64,000 nt of DNA from Lachnospiraceae bacterium (GTDB lineage Bacteria > Bacillota > Clostridia > Lachnospirales > Lachnospiraceae). A program made the translations under genes and the position numbers. This document shows, piece after piece, positions 25,285 through 33,486 of the stretch; position 1 is the stretch's first letter; each line of letters opens with the position of its first letter. The notes under the pieces are model-generated. The model made no database searches. It had not been told where the DNA came from and was given only the letters and a program-made list of their open reading frames with translations. The stretch is taken from the NCBI GenBank assembly GCA_902363555.1, contig CABJAM010000005.1, forward strand, positions 248,001 to 312,000, given 5' to 3'.

Positions 25285-25303
25285 TACTTTGATATTCAAA
25301 GTA
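25285..25303. promoter_or_regulatory. FabT/MarR-type operator at the acpP promoter
   Basis: TACTTTGATATTCAAAGTA is a perfect 19-base palindrome with eight-base arms. It overlaps the -10 box and start region of the acpP promoter, so a bound repressor would block initiation. The core is identical to the dyad at 23829-23841 upstream of fabD. Confidence 0.75.
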
Positions 25304-25327
25304 TATCATCTTTTTTGCAACTGTCAA
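25300..25327 (-). promoter_or_regulatory. Sigma-A promoter of acpP-fabK
   Basis: On the minus strand TTGACA (25327-25322) is separated by 16 bases from TATACT (25305-25300). Both boxes are close to consensus. The start point should fall within the palindromic operator. Confidence 0.75.
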
Positions 25328-25417
25328 CTATTTTTTTCCAAACTCACGGAACATTTCTTATAACATTATAATGTAAAATCGATAAAACCTCAACCTGGTT
25401 TTAAAATAATTTGCCCT

Positions 25418-26029
25418 TTATTCGCTCAACCATAATTCACTCAACTCCGGCACGGCTTCGATAAACTGAGAAAACGTACCGGCCAGATAAGCCTGGGTAA
25501 GCCAACGGTTCATTTTAGAAAAATCCTTCTGCTGGCCAATCTTATCAATAACCTGATTTGGCACCGGCCCAAACTTATCCTCTAAAATTGTGATAAACGT
25601 AACGCGCAACTGGGAAACCACGTCGTCATTCTGACGTTCTATCGCTTCTTTCTCCCGCTCCGCTTCTTCTTTCTGACGTTTCGCCTCTTCTTTCTGACGT
25701 TCAATTTCTTTTTTTAGTCTTTCCTGCTCTTCCATCAGGCTGCTATTCTGTAATTTCAAATCTTCCTTTTCTTTGAGCAGCGTCCGTTCATCCATAAGAT
25801 ATAAAAAGCGATAAAAAGCGGCATCCCGGTGAGCAGCATCAAGATTCAGGTCATTCATGGCCTGTGCAGCAGCCCGAATATCTTCATCCTGTTCAGTCAT
25901 ACTTTCCAGCTCCTTCCTTGTCTTAATTGAAAACAACTGCGTCCACCGGAAAAGACTTGGGTATTTTTCCGCCACTCCCGGTGAATTTCTCTTCTTTAGT
26001 TGAATGAAAAAAAAATCGAGGTTCGCCAT
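25418..26029 (-). CDS. Rpn-type PD-(D/E)XK protein, C-terminal portion
   Basis: A 203-residue frame resembling the C-terminal half of Rpn/PDDEXK_2 recombination-promoting nucleases: a RWTQLFSIKTRKELESM segment, an AAAQAMNDL helix, then a long charged coiled coil (ERLKKEIERQKEEAKRQKEE and on) and the closing FGPVPNQVIDKIGQQ region. The N-terminal catalytic domain with the D...E-x-K residues is not seen; upstream sequence (26030-26186) is open in another frame but looks unlike the family. The gene is therefore probably a truncated remnant. The start is uncertain and there is no good ribosome site next to the ATG. Confidence 0.5.
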   Translation of the reverse strand: MANLDFFFIQLKKRNSPGVAEKYPSLFRWTQLFSIKTRKELESMTEQDEDIRAAAQAMNDLNLDAAHRDAAFYRFLYLMDERTLLKEKEDLKLQNSSLMEEQERLKKEIERQKEEAKRQKEEAEREKEAIERQNDDVVSQLRVTFITILEDKFGPVPNQVIDKIGQQKDFSKMNRWLTQAYLAGTFSQFIEAVPELSELWLSE

Positions 26030-26186
26030 CTACGTATTCCGGATTTAAAGCTCCTTTCTTAAAGTATAACAAAAAGTTATTCAGCGGGCAATACTTAACA
26101 AAATAGAATGTGTTATTTGCCGATCTGGCGTAAGCATTCACGAAGGGTTGAAACCAGCCCGCCATGAAGCGTTCCAATCCTGCCAA

Positions 26187-26473
26187 ATAGTTACAATACC
26201 TTTCATACTTTAACGTTAAAATAAGTCATGGGAATAGGGCAATTGAAGGTGCCCTCTGAAATGAAAAAGAAAAACTTCTTATGGTTCATAGTGTAACTGA
26301 TTTTGAGCAAAAAAGCAATGTATACACGTCGACCGCATTCGACGTATTTGTTAATTCAACGTATCTGATATAAGAAATACCACCGGAACAATTCAGACGA
26401 ACATTATCCCGGCGGTATACATATGAAATAAGTATATTATTGTAACAATTAGGCCCCTCAGAACTATTACATA
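26187..26473. other. Intergenic stretch with one weak hairpin
   Basis: No gene is visible. ATACCACCGG (about 26370) and CCGGCGGTAT (about 26405) can form a 10-base stem with one mismatch over a loop of about 25 bases. The minus-strand side has only a broken T-rich tail, so a terminator for the membrane-protein gene at 26474 is not certain. Confidence 0.35.
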
Positions 26474-26902
26474 TTATCGCTTTGCATGTTTAAGCAGATC
26501 AATAACTTTTTCCAGATTGCTCTTAAATCCAATAACAAAAATACGGTTTACAACAAAATTGTAGAAAAAGGCCAGGATTATGGCCAGCAATACTCCGCCC
26601 CAAAAGTAAGTATCGGCCATCCCCAGAGTCAGTGCCACGCACAGACCGATCAGGCAGATTCCAAGTAAAAGCATCCAGACGCCGGTATGGATACAAAATC
26701 GGTCTTTATCCCTGACATTCCCATAATCCTTACGATTTGGAACCTCTTTGTAATGTATGGTCTGCCAGCCCATATAGATGGCGTAAATGCCGATAATCCC
26801 AAAAACATACTGCGGCGTAACCCCGGCCATGATCATAATCACAACGGCAATGCAGGCTATGATCAGTGCCAGATTGCTCATTCCATTTCTGTTTAGTTTC
26901 AT
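26474..26902 (-). CDS. Small four-helix membrane protein
   Basis: A 142-residue protein with four hydrophobic segments (NLALIIACIAVVIMIMAGV, VFGIIGIYAIYMGW, VWMLLLGICLIGLCVALTL, FWGGVLLAIILAFFYNFVV), basic loops and a charged tail (NLEKVIDLLKHAKR). The start ATG at 26902 follows a weak purine stretch (GGAGAAATT). I do not recognise a family and see no functional partner; the two flanking genes are unrelated. Confidence 0.65.
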   Translation of the reverse strand: MKLNRNGMSNLALIIACIAVVIMIMAGVTPQYVFGIIGIYAIYMGWQTIHYKEVPNRKDYGNVRDKDRFCIHTGVWMLLLGICLIGLCVALTLGMADTYFWGGVLLAIILAFFYNFVVNRIFVIGFKSNLEKVIDLLKHAKR

Positions 26903-27088
26903 AATTTCTCCATTCTGCCGTCAAAAAGAGTCGGCTGCCTGTACTTTCCATAACTGTTCATATGAAAGAAGCAGGAAATCTGCAATATCACTGCAAATCT
27001 CCCGCTTCGTTTATGACCAGATGTTTAACTTCTGAAAACTTGTTACTGTTCACTGGCAGGCCAGTAAACAGTAATGAAAACTTTTCTT

Positions 27089-28486
27089 TTATACAATGCC
27101 CGGAAATAATGAAACCAGTGCCAGGCAGAGGAACGTTCCAATCAGGGTCATAATAACCGTCTGCAGGAACATCGGAAGGTAAGCATCCTTAATCTTAACC
27201 TGTGCAAGGCTGGTTGTCAAGATGATCAAGCCATTTACAGGAAGCGTCTCGAACGTGGACACTGCGATGGCAGCCACGCGGGCTAATGCATCCGGGTTTA
27301 TTGCTCCCAATGGCAGGAAGGCCGCTGCAACGATCGGTAATGCAATGCCGAGAGCTGCTGGCGGTGAGGATGTAAATGCAACAATTACGATAATAAGTAT
27401 CGTTGCAACCACCAGTGGAGGGAACGGAAGTCCAAACAAAATATCTACAAATGCATGAAATGCATCGGTATTCTGAACAACTGCTGCAAAGCCGGCAGCC
27501 GCGGTTACCGTCATAAGCGCTGTGGCTCCGTTAGCTGCGCCGCCATTCAAGGAATCTATGATTTTTCCCACCCAGGCGCCGATACTGCTGTTTGCACCTT
27601 CATGCTTCGGAAAATACTTGCTCATAAGAATAACAGTCACAATAATACCAACTGTTAAGGCCAAAGCAGCGTTTCCAATCGCAGCAAACAAAATAAATAC
27701 CGCAACCATCGGAAGAACGGAAATCCAGAAATTCGGGCGGTCTGCATCCATTTTAGCTTCTCTGATAGGTACATTGCCAGCATCAAATTTTTCATTTTTA
27801 CGCAGAGCACCAACAATCATTTTGGAGCAAATAAAGTAGATACCAATTTCCATAACAATAAAACAGATAAAACCTGGGATCGCTGCTGCACCTGGTTTTG
27901 TTTTTAATACGCCCATAGCAATAATGTTATTAATGCTCAATACAAATGGCGCAGAGTTCGCACCACAGCTTAAGCAGAGCATTGCCGGAACAAATCGGCG
28001 TGGAATACCTACCTTTTCAGCCATAATCATACAGATTGGGAATGTTGCAAATACAGCAACAAAACCGTCAACACCACCAAATGTAAGGATACATTCGATA
28101 AGGAGCATGATCAGAACCGCACGTCTGGCCTGTTTCTCCTGATTATTTACAGATAATACAAACTTTCTTACAAGTGTTGTTGCAATTGAATCTGCAGCGC
28201 CACTATCCGTCATCACCTTACCAAGCAGTCCACCAAGGAATATGGTGGGGAATACCTGGATAAGCATTCCTGCCACACCACCGACTTCATACACCGTCGG
28301 ATCCGCCATGCTAGGCGCCACTTTACCAATATGTAAAGATGTAAATGCTTCTGTCGGATTAATACCGTTTGTTACAGCAACGATAATCCCCGCGATCGGC
28401 GCCAGGTAAAGCACAGATACATTTTTGTAAGCGCCCCAAAGAAATACGATAAGGGCGACTACAATACCAATAATACCAATAGCCAT
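27089..28486 (-). CDS. GntP-type carboxylate/gluconate permease
   Basis: A 465-residue transporter with about 12 membrane helices. The segments GGVAGMLIQVFPTIFLGGLLGKVMTD, TFGGVDGFVAVFATFP and SSPPAALGIALPIVAAAFLP fit the GntP family of H+-coupled sugar-acid/carboxylate symporters. Substrate could be gluconate, glycerate or a short carboxylate. The ATG at 28486 (MAIGIIGIV) has GGGAGG 10 bases upstream; an upstream frame of 14 codons with three Cys/His is not family-like. No catabolic partner is adjacent, though a glycerate kinase occurs at 56.4 kb. Confidence 0.8.
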   Translation of the reverse strand: MAIGIIGIVVALIVFLWGAYKNVSVLYLAPIAGIIVAVTNGINPTEAFTSLHIGKVAPSMADPTVYEVGGVAGMLIQVFPTIFLGGLLGKVMTDSGAADSIATTLVRKFVLSVNNQEKQARRAVLIMLLIECILTFGGVDGFVAVFATFPICMIMAEKVGIPRRFVPAMLCLSCGANSAPFVLSINNIIAMGVLKTKPGAAAIPGFICFIVMEIGIYFICSKMIVGALRKNEKFDAGNVPIREAKMDADRPNFWISVLPMVAVFILFAAIGNAALALTVGIIVTVILMSKYFPKHEGANSSIGAWVGKIIDSLNGGAANGATALMTVTAAAGFAAVVQNTDAFHAFVDILFGLPFPPLVVATILIIVIVAFTSSPPAALGIALPIVAAAFLPLGAINPDALARVAAIAVSTFETLPVNGLIILTTSLAQVKIKDAYLPMFLQTVIMTLIGTFLCLALVSLFPGIV

Positions 28487-28801
28487 AAATTCATATCCTC
28501 CCATGTTTATGCCGCATCCATGACACATTGTTCGTCAAATCATTAACGATAAACTGTCAAAATCAGGATGCCTATGGCATTTTTTTACAGGCGTCTGGTC
28601 AGCGCCTGCATTTCTCTATTAGTATATATAACTAAAAACTTCCTGTCAATTGAATTTGCTATTATAATTATACCGATAAGTAATAATGTCATTCCATATT
28701 GTTATAACAAAAAGTACGCATTTACATTTTAAAATTGTATTTATTTTAGTACATAATACACAAATCTTAATCTCCACCATGTTTTTTTGACATAAAACGA
28801 T
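28487..28801. other. AT-rich promoter region of the permease
   Basis: This stretch is AT-rich and lacks a convincing gene; a 64-residue frame at 28646-28840 has no ribosome site and overlaps the terminator. It probably holds the promoter of the GntP-type gene. TGCCTATGGC... and GGCGTCTGG... words near 28570-28600 give a weak dyad. I see nothing else. Confidence 0.4.
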
Positions 28802-28857
28802 AAAAAAAGAATCCTCCTTAGATAGATATGTTTTTAACATACCTGCCCAGGAGGATT
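28802..28857 (-). terminator. Intrinsic terminator of the DUF554 gene
   Basis: AATCCTCCT (28810-28818) and AGGAGGATT (28849-28857) form a nine-base stem enclosing a smaller ATGTT/AACAT hairpin. On the minus strand the stem is followed by CTTTTTTTATC, a clear T-tract, 18 bases past the DUF554 stop. Confidence 0.85.
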
Positions 28858-28875
28858 ATGTAATCATTAATCTTA

Positions 28876-29613
28876 TCATGGTATAAATCTTTGAATGATT
28901 TCCCATATAACAGGGATAAATATGGCGGGGAGCAGATTGCCCACCTTGATCTTTTTTCCAAACACCAAATTAAAGCCAATGGCAAAAATCAGGATAGAGC
29001 CGATAAAGGACATCTGACTGATGAGCGCGTCAGATAAAAACGGCTTGATCACGCCGGCCAGCAGCGTTATGCCGCCCTGATAGACGATCAGCGGAAGAAT
29101 AGAAAAATAAACGCCCACGCCCAGAGAGGCCGTAAAAATAACGGCGGCCACACCATCCATGATCGACTTGGCAAACAGTGTCGTATAATTCCCGTTTAAG
29201 CCATCCTCCAAAGAACCGACGATCGCCATGGCACCCACACAAAATAACAATGAGCTTGTAACAAAGCCCTCCACAAATGTACTGCTTCCCTCACCTTTAA
29301 ACCGGAACTTCCGCTTGCACCATTCGCCAAAACCATCCAGCCGCTTTTCAATGTCCACCCACTCGCCGATAAAGGCTCCGGCAACAAGAGAAATGATCAT
29401 CAGCATCGTATGCTGGGAGCTTACAGAGCCGTCGCTTCCGATGACCAGCATCCCCGACAAAGCACCGGTGATCCCAATGAAAAATGTAGCCAGTCCTATG
29501 GCACTCATAACCGTGCGCTCAAACCGTCTGGACAGCCCTCCTTTAATAATAAATCCTATGGTGGCACCGGCCAGAACCGCGCCCACATTCACAATCGTTC
29601 CTAAACCTGTCAT
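28876..29613 (-). CDS. DUF554 family membrane protein
   Basis: A 245-residue inner-membrane protein with seven or so helices. GLGTIVNVGAVLAGATIGFIIKGGL at the start, the MLMIISLVAGAFIGEW block and the SPPI-like LPLIVYQGGITLLAG segment match DUF554, a family of possible transporters of unknown substrate. A polar GEWVDIEKRLDGFGEWCKRKF loop separates the two halves. It is followed by a strong terminator, so it is transcribed alone or with the upstream ydcF-like gene 94 bases away. Confidence 0.85.
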   Translation of the reverse strand: MTGLGTIVNVGAVLAGATIGFIIKGGLSRRFERTVMSAIGLATFFIGITGALSGMLVIGSDGSVSSQHTMLMIISLVAGAFIGEWVDIEKRLDGFGEWCKRKFRFKGEGSSTFVEGFVTSSLLFCVGAMAIVGSLEDGLNGNYTTLFAKSIMDGVAAVIFTASLGVGVYFSILPLIVYQGGITLLAGVIKPFLSDALISQMSFIGSILIFAIGFNLVFGKKIKVGNLLPAIFIPVIWEIIQRFIP

Positions 29614-29707
29614 TTCTAAAACATCCTTTACCTCTTATTTCGGCATATACCTGCGCAGTAAATACACATGTCCGCGCCGGCTTTAAATAATGCCATTTCC
29701 TTCATCC

Positions 29708-30448
29708 TTAAATCTGTCCGCACACTTTATATTTAAGTACAGCAAAAAATTCCCGGACATAATAATTGACCATGAGCAGCCGGTCACTGTCGCTGGCCAG
29801 CCCTTCCACGTCCACAGCACCGGCTTTGGCCGCCAATGCTTTCGCCCGGTACATATGATAACCGCAGGTGACGATCACCAGCTTTTTATCACTGCCGCAT
29901 ATACGGAAGCTGTTTTTTATATTTTCATAGGTATCTGTGGACGTGTCCTCCTCGAAAATCCGATCTTCGGAAATCCCCAGATCCATTAAAAGCTGCTTCA
30001 TACACTGTGCCTCGGAAATGTCCTCACCCCTGCCCTGACCGCCGGACACGATCACAAGCGTTTCCGGATTTTCCTTCAGGTATCCGGCGGCCTTGCGGAC
30101 TCTCCGCTCCAGTGTCCTGGAAGGAACATCGCCGCGCACCTGTGCGCCCAGAACGATCACATAGTCCGCGCCTTTTTCTGCCTTTTTAAAAGCTGTTCCG
30201 ATAATCTGAACTTCAATGACAACAAATACAACAAATCCCGCAGCTAACGTCAAAATCATCAGCCCGTAAAGCCATCCCGGCAAATGGATCTGCCGGTTAT
30301 GCATCCACCGGCCAAGTCCGAAAATCCCTTCACACATCAGCCCAAGTGCCAGCCAGAACAGTGAAAATGTACCCGTAAGCCCGGAATAAATGATGACTAT
30401 AACATAATAAATAATGCAGACCAGACCTGCACCTGCAAAAAACAACAT
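29708..30448 (-). CDS. YdcF/SanA (DUF218) family membrane protein
   Basis: A 246-residue protein with three N-terminal helices (LLFFAGAGLVCIIYYVIVII, FWLALGLMCEGIFGLGR, GLMILTLAAGFVVFVVIEV) and a soluble DUF218 domain. The latter has YVIVLGAQVRGDVPSRTLERR, VIVSGGQGRGEDISEA, EDTSTDTYENIKNS and KLVIVTCGYHMYRAK. Relatives (SanA, ElyC, YdcF) influence envelope integrity and carry a nucleotide-like binding pocket. It faces away from the following plus-strand gene; a divergent promoter region lies at 30449-30696. Confidence 0.85.
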   Translation of the reverse strand: MLFFAGAGLVCIIYYVIVIIYSGLTGTFSLFWLALGLMCEGIFGLGRWMHNRQIHLPGWLYGLMILTLAAGFVVFVVIEVQIIGTAFKKAEKGADYVIVLGAQVRGDVPSRTLERRVRKAAGYLKENPETLVIVSGGQGRGEDISEAQCMKQLLMDLGISEDRIFEEDTSTDTYENIKNSFRICGSDKKLVIVTCGYHMYRAKALAAKAGAVDVEGLASDSDRLLMVNYYVREFFAVLKYKVCGQI

Positions 30449-30696
30449 ATCCTCTCACCCTCGATCTTTCCAGTAGGGTCAGTTTATCACGTTAAATCGA
30501 CATTGTCAATCAATTCGGCGGCGTATGATTTTTCTAAAAAAGGCAAAACTATAAATCGTAATGTAACTCTTCGCTCCCTCAGAATGGTTACATCGTGATA
30601 AAGTCCGATAAAAGAAAAGATTTCTCTTTATTTTTTCCCGGAAATGAATTATAATAACTACATTAATATCAATTTCAAGAATGGATGGTGCTGAAA

Positions 30697-31137
30697 ATGA
30701 AAAAATTTTTAAAAGTTTTTACAAAAACAATTGCAGTGACTGCATCTGTTGCCGGTATTGCCTACGTTATAAAACAAATCCTTGATAAAAAATCCGAAAA
30801 TGAAGACTTTGACGACGATTTTGAGGATGATTTCGATGATGATACCGATGAGGACGCCTGTGATTGCGAAGAAAAACAGCGGGAGTACATTAACATCCCC
30901 TCCGGTGAAGCTGTAAAGGATGCCTGCAAGGATGTGGCTGATGCTGCCTGTGAAGCCGCCGGCGAAGCTGTTGAGACCGCAGCCGAGGGTGCCGAAGATG
31001 TCAAGGAAGCTGTCTGTGAAGGTGCAAAGGACGTCGCCGATGCTGCAAAGGATATGACCGATGCCGCTGCTCAGTCCGTTTCCGAAGCTGCCAGCGATGT
31101 CAAAGAAGCCGCTGACGATCTGACCGAAGACAAATAA
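30697..31137 (+). CDS. Membrane-anchored acidic/alanine-rich helical protein (YtxH-like)
   Basis: A 146-residue protein. An N-terminal basic and hydrophobic segment (KKFLKVFTKTIAVTASVAGIAYVI) is followed by an acidic stretch (DFDDDFEDDFDDDTDEDAC) and then a region of near-repeating 11-residue amphipathic units such as DVADAACEAAG and DVADAAKDMTD. Such repeats resemble LEA/YtxH-like proteins that coat membranes or protect against stress; the function here is inferred only. The start could be 30685 or 30697; the latter has GGATGGTG upstream. A TATAAT lies at 30650. Confidence 0.7.
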   Translation: MKKFLKVFTKTIAVTASVAGIAYVIKQILDKKSENEDFDDDFEDDFDDDTDEDACDCEEKQREYINIPSGEAVKDACKDVADAACEAAGEAVETAAEGAEDVKEAVCEGAKDVADAAKDMTDAAAQSVSEAASDVKEAADDLTEDK

Positions 31138-31194
31138 GACAAGCACTTAAAAACGCGCAAGGTTAATCCTATACACTGGCGCGACAAGGTATAT

Positions 31195-31232
31195 AAAGAC
31201 CTGCCGGCAGGACTTAAGGCCGCAGGTCTTTT
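31195..31232 (+). terminator. Intrinsic terminator/leader hairpin
   Basis: AAAGACCTGC (31195-31204) and GCAGGTCTTT (31222-31231) form a perfect ten-base stem ending in TTTT. It lies between the helical membrane-anchored gene and the S1-domain gene, 35 bases before the latter's start codon, so it may also act as an attenuating leader hairpin. Confidence 0.65.
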
Positions 31233-31266
31233 AAGTCAAATGTTACATATGAAAAGGAGTAAAGTT

Positions 31267-32190
31267 ATGAGTGAAGAAAAAGAAACAATGGAAACTTACG
31301 CAGCAGAGCTGGAGCAGTCTCTGACCAAGATCAAGGAAGGCGATATGTTAAGCGGTACGGTCGCCGGTATATCCGACACAGAGGTTACCGTTGACCTTGG
31401 CATTTACAGCGATGGCATTATCAAGCTGGAAGAGCTGAGCAACAACCCGAAATTTTCCATCAAAACGGATATTGCCGTAGGCGAGCCTGTAAAAGCTATC
31501 GTTCTCTCAGAAGATGACGGCGAAGGCCATATTCTTCTTTCCAGGAAAAAAGCGGATGATATTCTGGCATGGGATGGCTTAAAAGAAATGATGGATAATG
31601 GCACAGTCATCGACGTAAAGATTGGCGGTGTTGTCAACGGCGGCGTTGTGACCTATTTAAACGGTGTCCGCGGATTTATCCCGGCATCCCAGCTTGCTTT
31701 AGGCTACGTTGAAGATTTAAATACATTTTTAAATAAGACCGTCAGCGCCAAGATCATTACTGTAGATACCGATAAAAAGCGTCTTGTACTCTCCGTTAAG
31801 GAAGTAGAAAAAGAAAAAGCCGCAAAGGATAAACAGGAAAAAATGGCCCGTATCCAGATCGGCGATATACTGGATGGTAAAGTGGAAACAATCACTGCCT
31901 ACGGTGCATTCATTGACCTGGGCGATGGCATTTCCGGACTTGTGCACATTTCCCAGATCAGCCAGAAGCGTATCCAGTCTGTCAATGAAGTGTTAAAGCA
32001 GGGCGATGCTGTCAAGGTTAAAGTGATCGCCATCAAGGAAGGCAAGTTAAGCCTGAGCATGAAAGCGCTTCAGGATGCCGAGGAGGTTACTCAAAAGACT
32101 TCTGAGGATACATTTAAGTATAAAGAGGACGGAAAAGCAACGACCGGTCTTGGTTCATTACTGGCCGGACTTAAGCTGGATCTGAAATAA
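31267..32190 (+). CDS. S1 RNA-binding domain protein (RpsA-like)
   Basis: A 307-residue protein with three S1 domains: residues about 20-95 (GDMLSGTVAGISDTEVTVDLG), 105-180 (IDVKIGGVVNGGVVTYLNGV) and 192-265 (GDILDGKVETITAYGAFIDLG, then GLVHISQISQKRI). It would bind mRNA, as the short S1-like proteins of Firmicutes do, rather than replace full six-domain S1. The ATG at 31267 follows AAAAGGAG by eight bases; the open frame nine codons earlier contains that site. A bidirectional terminator follows. Confidence 0.88.
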   Translation: MSEEKETMETYAAELEQSLTKIKEGDMLSGTVAGISDTEVTVDLGIYSDGIIKLEELSNNPKFSIKTDIAVGEPVKAIVLSEDDGEGHILLSRKKADDILAWDGLKEMMDNGTVIDVKIGGVVNGGVVTYLNGVRGFIPASQLALGYVEDLNTFLNKTVSAKIITVDTDKKRLVLSVKEVEKEKAAKDKQEKMARIQIGDILDGKVETITAYGAFIDLGDGISGLVHISQISQKRIQSVNEVLKQGDAVKVKVIAIKEGKLSLSMKALQDAEEVTQKTSEDTFKYKEDGKATTGLGSLLAGLKLDLK

Positions 32191-32199
32191 TTAAATCGC

Positions 32200-32263
32200 G
32201 CACCCGTCTCCGCTTCGCGCAAAAACGCAGCCGTGAACATCAATCACTCACGGCTGCGTTTTT
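32200..32263. terminator. Bidirectional intrinsic terminator with adjoining GCGCGAAGC sequence
   Basis: AAAAACGCAGCCGTGA (32221-32236) and TCACGGCTGCGTTTTT (32248-32263) form a perfect 16-base stem with T-tracts on both sides, serving the convergent S1 gene and the small gene at 32240. On the minus strand the T-tract is immediately followed by GCGCGAAGCGGAGACGGGTG (32219-32200), a partial copy of the terminator-associated repeat found at 47.2, 51.5 and 63.1 kb. Confidence 0.8.
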
Positions 32264-32506
32264 ATTTTGCGATAAAAATGACTTTAAAAACTCCCAGGCC
32301 TCTGAAGATGAATGAAAGTTTTCAGTCCGCCCACTGATATACTGCACCGCATCCAGCCATTGCCTTAGCGGGTAATCCTTCGGTTCCATACGGTTCAGAA
32401 CGACGAATATCGCCGGATAATTTCTCGGATTGCGCAGCGAAGATATAAAATCACAGCCAACCTGTTCATACAATTCATCAATCAGATCCACTTCTCTCAT
32501 CTCCAT
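32240..32506 (-). CDS. Small protein of unknown function (88 aa)
   Basis: An 88-residue soluble protein (MEMREVDLIDELYEQVGCDF start, DYPLRQWLDAVQYISGR centre). I do not recognise it. Its last ten codons lie inside the terminator stem at 32221-32263, so the C-terminal residues NKNAAVSD are encoded by the hairpin itself. Start choice between two ATGs (32506, 32500) is unclear since GGGATGGAG spans both. The region 32507-32647 upstream contains no other gene. Confidence 0.55.
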   Translation of the reverse strand: MEMREVDLIDELYEQVGCDFISSLRNPRNYPAIFVVLNRMEPKDYPLRQWLDAVQYISGRTENFHSSSEAWEFLKSFLSQNKNAAVSD

Positions 32507-32647
32507 CCCAAATACATTTTTTGAACGAATAAGCAGACTTTTTCATTCTTGTAAGTTATAATAGTTTCAGAGATTTCGATGAACGCAAAAGTCGAAAAAA
32601 CGAGGTGAACGGATTTTCCTAGTTTTTCCATCACTTTTTGAAAAAAG

Positions 32648-33388
32648 TCAAAATTTATAAAGTCCCGACCGGTTCTTTTTTTCTGCCAGAGTAGCAAATA
32701 ACAGTTCTTTTTTATGATTTGCAATAAGGTTTTCCGGAAAACCAGCGGCCTTGATCACTTCCTTGGCAAAGGGAAATTTTCCCACAGCATCGGCATAGTG
32801 AGCGTCGCTGGAAAGCACCACCGGCACACCGTAAGCCTTGCATATCTTCAGCATTTCGATATCATTCTCCCGGGTATTTTTCCGGAAGCCTTCGGGATTT
32901 AGCGAAGCGTTATTGATTTCCAGCAGCGTATGATATTTTTTCGCTTCCTTTACAATAGCCTCGTAATCCAGCGGATAACGGCCATCATCCGGGTGGCCGA
33001 TAATGTCGATATATGGATTTTTAATGGCATTTAAAACCGCCTGGGTGTTCTCCTTGATCCCCTGAGGCTTAAAGCAGGGTGTATGGAGACTTGCGATCGT
33101 TATATCCATTTTAGCCAGTGTTTCCTCCGGCAGATCCACATCGCCGTCAGCATTTAAAAGATTAAGCTCCACGCCGAAAAGCAGCTTCACACTCTCCATT
33201 TTTCTCGGAATGGCATTCAGATTCATAAAATAAAACGAATGGCAGGTACCGGGCATTTCCGGCGCATGCTCTGTGATTCCAAGCATATCCAGACCGGTCA
33301 TCGCCGCGGCGTGTGCCATTTCAGTGATTGTACTGTAAGCGTGGCCGCTGGCCAGCGTATGGGTGTGCAGATCAAGTAAATAATTCAT
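32648..33388 (-). CDS. PHP-domain phosphatase (YcdX-like)
   Basis: A 246-residue PHP phosphoesterase. The metal-binding motifs are present: the LDLHTHT start with His8 and His10, GITEHAP, FGVELNLL, ASLHTPC, GHPDDGR and a late LSSDAHYA. The subgroup (YcdX-type) hydrolyses phosphate from small substrates with a trinuclear metal site. It lies 98 bases downstream of the OLD-family gene, with a GTAAC-type repeat between them. Confidence 0.9.
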   Translation of the reverse strand: MNYLLDLHTHTLASGHAYSTITEMAHAAAMTGLDMLGITEHAPEMPGTCHSFYFMNLNAIPRKMESVKLLFGVELNLLNADGDVDLPEETLAKMDITIASLHTPCFKPQGIKENTQAVLNAIKNPYIDIIGHPDDGRYPLDYEAIVKEAKKYHTLLEINNASLNPEGFRKNTRENDIEMLKICKAYGVPVVLSSDAHYADAVGKFPFAKEVIKAAGFPENLIANHKKELLFATLAEKKNRSGLYKF

Positions 33389-33418
33389 GTCAAAAACTCC
33401 TTTATATATATTTCATCC

Positions 33419-33480
33419 GTAACCATTCAAAAGGGTCGAACTGTACATTGATCATCACAGTCCGCCCCCTGAACGGTTAC
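33419..33480. repeat. GTAAC-GTTCAG palindromic repeat, copy 3
   Basis: GTAACCATTCAAAAGGG (33419-33435) pairs imperfectly with CCCCCTGAACGGTTAC (33465-33480). An internal GTCGAACTGTAC adds a further related word. It lies between the PHP phosphatase start and the OLD gene stop. Confidence 0.55.
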
Positions 33481-33486
33481 GGTTCA

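Noticed and set aside
23829..25303. FapR operator assignment for the palindromes
   Set aside because: FapR sites differ in spacing and sequence, and the TTTGA-TAT-TCAAA form fits FabT/MarR-type sites better.
25923..26186. Minus-strand frame of 87 codons upstream of the Rpn-like gene
   Set aside because: It overlaps the Rpn-like frame out of phase, has no family similarity and no credible ribosome site; it looks like background frame.
28646..28840. 64-codon minus-strand frame upstream of the permease
   Set aside because: It is AT-rich low-complexity sequence overlapping a terminator and lacks a ribosome site.
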